Assembly (NCBI RefSeq): GCF_024139115.2
Contig: NC_085141.1
Location: 179,316,994-179,380,993, forward strand
Reading direction: 5' to 3'
Origin: Armigeres subalbatus
Lineage: Eukaryota > Arthropoda > Insecta > Diptera > Culicidae
DNA length: 64,000 nt
Shown here: positions 55,958 to 64,000 of the stretch, in pieces
How the letters are laid out: each line of letters begins with the position of its first letter
How positions within the stretch are numbered: the first letter of the stretch is position 1
Translations under genes and position numbers: made by a program
Notes under the pieces: generated by a model
Told to the model about the DNA's origin: nothing
What the model saw: the letters and a program-made list of their open reading frames with translations, nothing else
Database searches by the model: none

Positions 55958-56236
55958 ATGGTTCCAATCAGCAAGAGCCCTACTTCCTTTGTGGTTACTA
56001 ATATTATTCAATTTTTAACCACAACTTCTCCTAATATCCACCTCAAATTTACGGTTTTGAACCTACCTCCGAAAAACCCGGAATATCTACGGAATCCGGT
56101 GGCCATAGTCGGTTCCATGGACGTACCGTCAAACTGCATTAATTTTCTAGTTCGGGCATGCCTGAATTGTCAAAATAGGATGATAACTAAGATAGTTACA
56201 ACACATCTAATTTTACCTAAAATTTGCCTATCCTAA
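55958..56236 (+). CDS. 92-residue ORF inside right arm of the foldback element
   Basis: This is the mirrored partner of the left-arm frame. It differs by a handful of residues (for example LPPKNPEYLRNP against LPPENPEYLRNT). Function unknown; possibly not translated. Confidence 0.15.
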   Translation: MVPISKSPTSFVVTNIIQFLTTTSPNIHLKFTVLNLPPKNPEYLRNPVAIVGSMDVPSNCINFLVRACLNCQNRMITKIVTTHLILPKICLS

Positions 56237-56257
56237 TTATTTTGTCCATCCCCTGTA

Positions 56258-57780
56258 TATTGGTATGTGATATCACACAGATATCACTTGATTGCCGAAA
56301 GCGTTGAATAGAGATTTACTTTGATTATTGTAATCAATATTCATTTATAGATTTTTACGATCATTTATTGCAAATTCGTTTGTCAAACATGATAAAAATA
56401 ATCAATCAGAATGAAACTTTGCAACGACGCATAAATACGACACATTTCCATTATTCGCAATGCAATAACCAATAAAAAATAAACAACCTTTGCATACAAT
56501 AATCTCAGCGTTTTAATTCACAAAGCGAACCAGCAGTACATCACTTTTACTGCTGTGGCCAGACAAATATCATCAATCTCCGTCCCATCAGCTGCAGAAT
56601 AAACTTTTATTGCAAGCAATACAATAGCGCCAATCGATCCGAAGCAATTGTTCCCTTGCTAGAAGCGGTTTCGACTTTTATTGAATTACCATACCTCACG
56701 CCTCTGATTCACCTCACCGGACGAAACTCATCCCAGCGGAGACATCCCTTGAAAGCTCCACCCGTCAGGCCACCAAACTCACTCCGGTCTTCAGGACATT
56801 TATTGCATTTATTGAGAGAATCACCTCCAGCTCCACGTTGCACCTTTCCCGTTGTTGTGCAACATTGCGAAGGAACAGTGAACTGAGGGTGGGAATGCCA
56901 CCGTGAAAGCGCATCAGGCCGGCGAACACACTTTATTCCGGTGCCTGTCATCATCAATTGTGACACTATATGAAGGCATTATATTACGCCGGCACTGATC
57001 TTCATCATCATCAACGTCGATAGGCGATTTACAGTCAGCAGCAACAACGGTGATGTGTGATGTGAATGATTGGATTGGAACCACATTTATCGCCTCCGAC
57101 CACACCGGAACCGGTTCCGCCCTGCTCTGGAGTTGAAAAGTGGAATCTGTCGTTCGACATGCGTCCAGTGCACTCCATTCGGCGTTGGTTAATTAATTCG
57201 ATTTCGACTCATTTGATTGACATTCAGGGCAAATTTATGAGATGTAACGTGTTAAAAGTGCCTCTTTGTGAGCAAGTGTCACCGCAGTGTATTGGAGAGC
57301 CAGATAGGAAACGAGAAATTATCACTGCGGTATATATAATCAAATTTTGACTGCATAAATTTGATCGGCTTGCATAATTCATCATATACTGAAAGCTGGT
57401 TGAAACATCGATGGCTTATCCGCTTTGGTTAATTGGGAAATTGGATTAAGTGGTTGACGAAGGATGCTGTCCATATTGTGCAATAATTTATGAAACCACT
57501 CAATTATCAAGCTGATTGAAAAATATCTTCCAAAATTGATTCATTGCATTGTTATCTATAGACTAAGGGTAGAAAATTCCACCAACAATAAGTGACGGTA
57601 GTGGAATTATATGTAAACCGCACCGCAGCTGGCATAACATTTAAAACAAGAACATAACAAACAACTCAGCTACACTCGGCTCGCATTGCAAACCACAGAT
57701 AGTGGGATCCATAGTTTAGCAAAAATAAATCCTTTATTTAAGATCTGTCGAAAGTGTAACGAAGCGGGCAGTACGACAAA
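56258..57780. other. No recognised gene
   Basis: Mixed unique sequence. The part 56640-57130 is GC-richer with short frames on both strands and no recognised motif. Confidence 0.35.
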
Positions 57781-57942
57781 ATGAATAATCGACTGTGCTT
57801 TCTGGCAGCTTGCTATTTGACTCTGAATTTGGGAACTCAACGCATCATCGCTTACATGTCGACATTTTTGACCGCGGTTTGCAGTTTCCGGTGCAAATCT
57901 TTACATTTCGCCCACTCGCTTGTGAGAAGAACATTCGGATGA
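57781..57942 (+). CDS. Candidate small ORF with signal-peptide-like start (53 residues)
   Basis: An ATG preceded by CAAA (a favourable insect start context) opens a 53-codon frame. The first 24 residues, MNNRLCFLAACYL then TLNLGTQRIIA, look like a secretion signal: a basic residue, then a hydrophobic core. The remainder contains SFRCKSLHFAHSLVRRTFG and ends at a TGA. It could be the first exon of a secreted protein, with a possible GT at the CGGTGCAAAT site, or a chance frame. No family is recognised. Confidence 0.15.
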   Translation: MNNRLCFLAACYLTLNLGTQRIIAYMSTFLTAVCSFRCKSLHFAHSLVRRTFG

Positions 57943-59369
57943 AACTTTGTGGAAAAATTTACAAACATTTTGACAGATTTTTTTAAATGCAGATAATGAT
58001 TATCATCAAAACATTCGGAATTTCTGATAGTGTTACAGCAAAAAGGAATTTCAATAATATTAATTTTAGTTGTTCTCGTGTTTAAGTTAACGTCAGTTTG
58101 TTGCTGGAAGTAACTCAGTTTCGAAAAAACCTGAAATATTTTTACCATTGATACATTTACTTACCGCTCTAAAAGCCATTAAACGCGTTGAAGCGTCCAA
58201 AGCTTCGGATAACCAGCGCAACTGCGGTATCAGCTAAATTTCCAATAAAGTCATACTACGGTTAGCTGTTATGGGTATTCTGCTCGTTTTCTTCGCCAAC
58301 GAAACCAGTAGCAGCAGCAGCGGAGGCCAATATTCATTCCAAGCACCACTCGCAAAGCACACGTAGACGACGATGACGCTATCCGCTGTCAGGCATCAAA
58401 TGTGAAACCACTTACAATAGAGACGATATAGATAAGAAAGTAGATTATGGGGCACTGCGACTGAGGCAGAGGCACACCGAACAGCAACAGCAGCATATCT
58501 TACATACATTCCATGCTGCTGAGGATGCCACCTCGATAGTAGACAAAGACCCTGATCGACCGACCCGTGTGTGTAGAGGCATCATCAGCCGGCGAAACCG
58601 AATCGAACCGAACAAGTCGTCGTCTGCTGAGTTGTAGTGCTTAGCGAGTGCGGAGCGCAAAACGAGCAGCTCGTTAAACATAAATCGATTTAAGCATCGA
58701 ATTACGACCAAAGTGGTGTGAAATTATATTGAGCCTTCCTGCCACTTTTTCCCGACAGTTTCCATGTTTCTTAATCATTTGCCCCGTCAAATGTGGGGTG
58801 GAGGGTGGAGAGGCAGGCGGAAGCGTGTGCTAAGCGAGAAAATGCACGCCTCTTTTGCGGAGGAATTTCCGTCCCGCTTAGCTGGCAAACATTGTTCCTG
58901 TCTCGGTGGCAGTAGCTGGTGGGATGGTTCTCCGGCTTCTGGTGTTTCGGTACATGTGCGCCTTTATAGTCCAACAGTCTGGCTACCCGTATGGCGGGCC
59001 GTGGCCCGTGAGCCGACGCAGACAAGGACTGGTGTTCCACAGTGTGTCGATGCCATGCCAGCTGATCGAACCAGAAGAACTAAATATAAACAACGTTTAG
59101 TGCCACCGTTCTGCACGAAACGGGAGGCCCTCGCGGTAAAGAGTTTGTCAAAGGAAGCAAGCTCTTTGGCTGTCATGCTCGATGTGTAAGAGAATATGGG
59201 GCACGGTGGTGTTTATATTTGCTTAAAACGAAGATTATTCTTTGTTTGCGATGTGAATAAACCTCATAGATATAACAATGGTCCTTATGTGTTTTTTCTT
59301 CCACGTTCCACGGATTGTTGTACAATCATTTACAGATAATTCTACTTGAATCTTATACGAATTATAAAT
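57943..59369. other. No recognised gene; GC-richer unique block
   Basis: From about 58240 to 59190 the sequence is GC-richer with CAGCAG-type stretches and overlapping frames on both strands (58764-59189 plus, 141 codons; 58445-58711 minus), none with known motifs. Confidence 0.35.
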
Positions 59370-59530
59370 TCTTAAGGGGAAGGATCGTTTGGCCGAAAGT
59401 CGTTTGGCCGAATGCCACAGGGCCGGAAAACACACTAGGTCGAAATGATCGTGATCGAGTGAAAAATAAGAACTAAGATGTGAGAAATGGGAAGCAAGAA
59501 GTAAGATTTAAGAGTCTTACTTCGATCTTC
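59370..59530 (+). repeat. TTTGGCCGAA units with GAGAAGTGAG-type edge
   Basis: ATCGTTTGGCCGAAAG, TCGTTTGGCCGAATGC and GGTCGAAATGATCG are followed by an AATAAGAACTAAGATGTGAG purine tract, the same pairing as at 41875 and 44925. Confidence 0.6.
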
Positions 59531-59704
59531 TTAATGAACTGCCGGAAAAAATGTAGTTAGGGGTTTAAATGCGTACTAACTTTACATGAACTGGTAAGCA
59601 TTGGTAGTTCGAGGTAATACACACGGTACACGGTAATCCTTGTTATTCAGCAAATTCTCTAGATTGAAATAGTTTTGTAGAGCTAAATCTAAATCCCAGG
59701 TTTG

Positions 59705-59877
59705 GTGTTTAAGGGTTCTTTCTAAAATTACGTATCGTTAAGGTGATTTTGGACCCCCACTTTGCTCCTCGTAACACTTTTTGTATGGAGGGTTTAATTT
59801 TTGGTATGGTTCTTAACGCTCGACTTGACCCCCTTCTTCCCCCTTCAGCGTTACGTAATTTGTGTAAGGCCCCTTAC
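59705..59877. mobile_element. MITE with AATTACGTAACG-type TIRs
   Basis: AAAATTACGTATCGTTAAGG near the left end is mirrored by GCGTTACGTAATTTGTG near the right end, with pyrimidine-rich CCCCC stretches between. About 170 bp, non-coding. A partial end of the same family is at 4147-4180. Confidence 0.55.
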
Positions 59878-59878
59878 T

Positions 59879-60435
59879 GGTGATATTCTAAAAGCAAGAC
59901 ACAAATATGGCTAGGGCTCCGATGCATGGCCAAATAACAGTATGACTGTTTTGGTTTTCTCATAACAGGAGCAAGTATTGACTGAAAAGGATTTACGAAT
60001 GGGTCGTTTTCGGGCCGTGGAGTCGGAAATGGGGTCACCGGGGCCGGTTTTACTATCTCTGACAGCCTCCTGGATATGTGCAGCCTCTTCTCGGCTGAAG
60101 CAGCCGCGGCATTCATCTACCCGTCCAGGAAACCCATCCTCGTCCTGTCTGACTATGCCAGCGTCATTTCCGCGCTCCAGAGTGACGAGCCTAAACACCC
60201 CTGGATCCAAAACATCTTAGCGAACATGCTACCAAACACTACCTTCGCTTGGATTCCGGGGCTTTGCAGAGTGCCTGGAAACATCACGGCAGATCCGGAT
60301 ACCTTCGGAAAATAAAGGGGACTGATGATATTCTAGAAGCAAGACACGGATATGACTAGGGCTCCGATGCATGGCCAAATAACAGTATTACTGTTTTGGT
60401 TTTCTCACACCGGGAATGAGTATTAATTGATAAGG
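59879..60435 (+). pseudogene. Non-LTR retrotransposon 3' ends: RNase H fragment between two direct repeats
   Basis: A plus-strand RNase H-like segment (about 60030-60315) contains FSAEAAAAFI, KPILVLSDYASVISALQSDE, HPWIQNILANML and TFAWIPGLCRVPGNITAD. These match the catalytic E and D positions of RNase H of the I or LOA type, though the usual histidine of the WIPGHCG motif is leucine. It is flanked by a roughly 105-bp direct repeat starting TGATATTCTA (59881 and 60326) and including GGGCTCCGATGCATGGCC. The simplest reading is two tandem 3' ends of one element: a tail only, then RNase H plus tail. Not functional. Confidence 0.65.
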
Positions 60436-60849
60436 GGCACGCCTTTTATGAGATAACTCTCAGCGGAGGGTCTAAATAGCGTAAACTTGTCACAATACTT
60501 TATACCCTCTGAAGCTTATGGGAAAAAGAAAACAAAATCTGTATCGAAACCATTGCTTCTCAATAGCACTGCAGTAATTTGACATGCACTTATATACTAA
60601 GAATACGGGTAATGCCACAATAGATCTAATAACTGGTCGCAGTGGCACATCCAAACAGGAAAGAAAACTTTTCTCTTCTAATTACTCACTTATTATTTCT
60701 CACCTCTCGCTTTTCACAGTGAGAAGAAGAATATGAATTAGAAATTTCACACTTCCTCATTCTCACTTCTCATTTCTATTTGCTCGCAGCAAGAAATAAA
60801 AAGACGTCTCACATCTCTTTTTTTATTTAGTGGTTCCACTTTTTACGAA
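60436..60849. other. No recognised gene; short CTCACTTCT-type tract
   Basis: Around 60680-60790 there are ATTTCTCACCTCTCGC and TTCTCACTTCTCATTTC words, related to the pyrimidine tract at 45660-45990. Nothing else was recognised. Confidence 0.4.
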
Positions 60850-61290
60850 AAATTAGTTCGATTTCCGTAAGAAAAAACCCAGATTAATCCACCTAGCGTT
60901 GGTGGTGCCTTTCTCGCATTTAGTGAAGACACCAACCTTATATGGGGTTTATATGGTCATATGTACCATTTTCTTCATAACTTTTAAACGCAATGACCGA
61001 TCGTTATCAAATTCAATAGTGATCAACAAGGGTTTGTCCCCTGCTGAATAAAACTTGTTGCGAGAAAATCGGTTTAGGATTACTATACGAAAAGTTGTCT
61101 AATGTTTTTTTATAGCTTTTGTGCACACACATACACACACACATACACACATACATACACACGGACAGACAGACATGTGCTCAGTTTGTCGAGCTGAGTC
61201 GATTGGTATATAACACTATGGGTCTCAGAGGCTTCTATAAAAAGTTCATTTTCGGAGTGAAATGATAGCCTTTCGGTACAAGGCAAAAAG
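60850..61290 (-). repeat. GCCTTTCTCG interspersed repeat, minus strand, with CA microsatellite
   Basis: The plus strand starts with AGATTAATCCACCTAGCG and GGTGCCTTTCTCGC. The minus strand reads ATAGTGTTATATACCAATCG and a (TG)n/(TATG)n microsatellite at 61122-61162. It is a near-complete copy, in the opposite direction to 26273-26820. Confidence 0.75.
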
Positions 61291-61329
61291 AGACGGCAAT
61301 ACAATTTCACTCAGTCTCTTAGTAGTTTA

Positions 61330-62507
61330 AAACGGGAGAACAAAACATTCACATTTTCTTTGAAAAATTCTTCGGTATTTCCTCTCTTCGGCATTTTTTT
61401 GGAATTTCCTCCGATAAACGCTTGAGAATTTTCTCAGAAAAAAATATTTAGAATTTCATCCAAAGCATTCTTAGGAAACTCTTTGAGATGTCATTTGAAA
61501 ATTTCGACCTCACTTCTCTTTTTTTACTGGAATTTTTTTTCGGAAAATTCCTTGGCATCTTTTCGGGAAATATTTTGGAATTCCCCCCCGAGAAACGCTT
61601 AGGAATTTCCTCCTGAATATTATGTGGAGTTTCATTCGGGAAATTTTTCGGCATTTCTTCGGGTAATCCTTTGGAATTTCCTCGGGAAACTCTTTGGATT
61701 TTTTTTGAAAAATTCATCGGAATTTCGTTGGGAAGTTCTTCTGAATTTACTTGAGAAAATTTTCGGAATTTCTTCGGAAAATTATTCGGAATTTTCTTGG
61801 TCAGTTTTTTTGTAATTTGCGAGGGCAATTCTTCGGAAGTTTTAGGAAATTTGTTTTCAGAATTTCCTGAGGATTCTTTAGAGGTTCCTCGGAAATTTTT
61901 TCGTATATTTCTTGGAAAATTCTTCGGAATTTCTTCCGGAATATTCTTTGGAATTTCCGACGAGATATTTTTTTTTGTCTTTATTAAAGAGATTTTTAGC
62001 CCTAGGCTGGCTCATCTCTCAACGAGAAATTCTTCAAAACTTCCTGCTGAAAATTCTTTGAAATTCCCTTAGGAAATCTCTTCGAAACTGTCTGCGAGAA
62101 ACTCCTAGAAAATTTCCGGGAAATTCTTCACAACTTTGTCCAAAAAATTCGTCGGAATTTTCTCGTGAAATTTTTTTCTTAGGAAGTTTTTTGAATTTTC
62201 TTGGGAAATAATAAAAAAAATCTCGGTAAATTCTTTGGAGTACCCTCAGGATTTTTGAGAAATTTCTTGGTAAATTCTTCGATATTTCGTCTCGCATTCT
62301 TATCAGGAGTTCTTTGAAATTTCCTCCAGGATTTTTTTTGCAATTTTTTTCAAGCAAATTTTCCGGAATCTCCTCAGGGTCATTTTTCATAATTTCCTCC
62401 GGGAAACTCTTCAGATTTTGCTGCAGGATATTTTCCGAAATTTTCTCTAAGAATTATCCAAGAAAATAAAAAAAAACCTTGGAAACTCCAAAGAATTTTC
62501 CTGATAA
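61330..62507. repeat. Degenerate 24-bp minisatellite (array D, part 1)
   Basis: Units around GGAATTTCTTCGGAAAATTC recur about every 23-25 bp with heavy divergence. One frame reads FGISSEN/FSGNFSEF-like repeats. The core resembles arrays A-C with C-to-T changes. The array is cut at 62508 by an inserted element and resumes at 63927. Confidence 0.7.
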
Positions 62508-63926
62508 TAGGGTAACGGCTGTATTTTGGACCGGGCTCATATTTTGGACCACCCAGCTGAATTTTGTATTTATATCACACAAAACTAAATAAAACATGCA
62601 ACATTTAAATTTTATTGCAAAAAGAAACTATCCATAAGGTATTTTCTACATTTGTTTCTTGAAAAATATTGCAATTAATAAGAATATTTGTACGCATTTA
62701 CTTATTCTGGCTGGATTAGACCAAAACTAAGAGGACATTGTAAAATTGAAGTCAACTTTCAAAAGCTGTAAGTTTATTTGTACATAGATTTAAAACATGT
62801 GAATGATGTTGTTGACTTATTACAACCTAATAGCAGCAGTTTCCTATCTAGAGCAAAACATTGTAAGTTTAAAAACAGTATTCTGAGGCATGGCCAAAAT
62901 AGGTTCATTTTTCATTAAGCCGAACATATTTTCGACATATCTTCTTTTTATATTCTAGATCTCTTAAACTTTTGTTATTACTAACCATATGTTTCTCTAG
63001 TATCGAACCATTCATTACTGTTCATACCGCATTTATAAATTACCGTTCATTGATGTAGAAAAAAGAAAGACATTAAAAAATGTCTATTAACCCAACATGT
63101 CACTGTTTTTATTATTTACATACGAAAATACTGCCTATGATTGCATATCAGTCCCATCTTTGCTGGAATTCCTATCCATATGGGACAAATATGCTATTGT
63201 GGGCAGAATAGTTAAGAAAGCTCCATGACAAGAATCAATCTTTACTTCAGCTCTCCTTCCGTGTTGCTTGCCAATGCAACAGAGTTCCGCGTTCTACGAT
63301 TATGTTTCGTTTTGAAAAAGAATGTGCAAGGAGCAAGAAAGAACCAGGCAACCCACTACTATCAATGTCGCAAATGGAACAGATCTGACAAACTACCTAC
63401 ATAAAAATGTGGCAGTGTAGGAGTGACCAGGTGCATACATCACGGCCATGGGCCGCACGTTTGTTTTGCGTTCATGATGCTGTACCAAGTGGTACTGAAA
63501 TTGATATTAGTTTCAATATCCTTAGCTGGTAGATATTGTTCTAAGCTTTTGAGTGCTTTATAAAAATGTATTACTTAACAAGGACTTGGATGAAAACGCC
63601 GAAAATGCTCGAGATCACTAATTAAATCTAATAGTAACATAACTTTGCAAGCAATACAAAATTATTCGAGTGGTCCAAAATATGTTCAATAGGTGGTCCA
63701 AAATAAAAACAGGCGGTCCAAAATTAAATCTTACATATCTTCCGAATTCATGATAGTTTGGTTATTTCGGTGGGATTTACAACATTTTTACCTACAAATC
63801 CTACCTAGCATTCACCACTTTGTAGTTACATAGGGAATTGATCAAGCATTGTTACAAAATTTAACTTTTATTCAAAAAATTGTTCGGCCATCTCCTAAAG
63901 CGGTCCAAAATACCTCCCTTACCCTA
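62508..63926. mobile_element. TA-flanked non-autonomous DNA element, 1.4 kb, with repeated GGTCCAAAATA motifs
   Basis: The left end reads TA then GGGTAACGGCTGTATTTTGG. The reverse complement of the right end reads TA then GGGTAAGGGAGGTATTTTGG, so about 25-bp TIRs with a TA duplication. TGGTCCAAAATA-type motifs recur near both ends (for example about 62527, 62547, 63673, 63693, 63713, 63900). The interior is AT-rich without a transposase frame. Array D sequence lies on both sides, so it inserted into the array. Confidence 0.75.
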
Positions 63927-64000
63927 CGAAGAAAGAGAAATTACCGAGAAATTTCCCAATGAACTTCAAAAAAAAAAAAATCCCCAAGGAAATTCCGAAG
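63927..64000. repeat. Degenerate 24-bp minisatellite (array D, part 2)
   Basis: GAAATTACCGAGAAATTTCC and AAGGAAATTCCGAAG resume the array after the inserted element and run to the window edge. The orientation appears opposite to part 1. Confidence 0.5.

Larger units (their letters stand above)
53130..56255. mobile_element. TA-flanked foldback element: about 0.5-kb inverted arms around an inverted 152-bp satellite
   Basis: The ends are CAGGGGATGGACAAAATAAT and its exact complement, with TA directly outside both (53128-53129 and 56256-56257), as for Tc1/mariner-type target sites. The outer arms, about 53130-53655 and 55730-56255, are near-identical inverted copies. Between them lie 152-bp satellite units, about four in one orientation and about nine and a half in the other. 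No transposase was found. Total length is 3126 bp. Terminal arms, satellite and flanks show no GGAATTCC array material. Confidence 0.85.

Noticed and set aside
58764..59189. A 141-residue gene
   Set aside because: Composition-driven frame in GC-rich DNA with overlapping minus-strand frames; no motif.

Overview
The window is a gene-poor, repeat-dominated piece of an insect nuclear genome, almost certainly a culicine mosquito of the Aedes type. The main evidence is a full-length tRNA-derived SINE of the Feilai type with a 10-bp target-site duplication (TSD). Decayed BEL/Pao, non-LTR and ITmD37E-type mariner remnants, many TIR-bearing MITEs with clean TA, 8-bp or TTAA duplications, and large minisatellite arrays agree with this. 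I recognise no host protein-coding gene with confidence. Several GC-richer single-copy blocks (about 6.2-6.8, 7.6-8.1, 15.2-15.9, 17.2-18.0, 24.3-25.1, 29.7-30.7, 38.0-38.6, 39.4-39.9, 51.8-52.4 and 58.2-59.2 kb) could be conserved non-coding DNA or missed exons, but nothing in them proves it. The window may lie in a large intron or between genes.

Layout. 0-4 kb: a 24-bp minisatellite (array A), then three non-LTR retrotransposon fragments. 4-12 kb: AT-rich DNA with a TA-flanked element, an inverted pair of tRNA-like (SINE-head) units and several MITEs. 12-14.2 kb: copies of an interspersed GCCTTTCTCG-ended repeat, one split by a hAT-like MITE, then a 52-bp minisatellite. 14.2-18.2 kb: no features. 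18.2-24 kb: a SINE remnant, array B with a TIR element inside it, and a rearranged BEL/Pao element on the minus strand. 24-31 kb: AT-rich DNA, a complete solo LTR with a TATA box, and an unclassified retroposon. 31-37.7 kb: an unidentified ORF cluster, array C split by a TTAA-flanked piggyBac-like element, and a degenerate array. 40-48 kb: an ITmD37E transposase pseudogene, short modular repeats, retroposon copies, a reverse-transcriptase fragment, a 1.1-kb purine/pyrimidine hairpin and the SINE. 48-51.3 kb: a tandem array of roughly 900-bp units, each carrying a small ORF and a GC-box palindrome. 53.1-56.3 kb: a 3.1-kb TA-flanked foldback element whose long arms enclose an inverted 152-bp satellite. 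59-64 kb: an RNase H fragment between direct repeats, another interspersed repeat, and a 24-bp-type array (D) split by a 1.4-kb TA-flanked element.

Nothing here forms a metabolic or defence operon; the logic is nested insertion of mobile elements into each other and into minisatellites. The least ordinary structures are the satellite-bearing foldback element (53130-56255), the small-ORF tandem array (47960-51310), the set of 24-bp arrays, and the retroposon with 11-12-bp TSDs. All calls are by eye from sequence; no database search was run.
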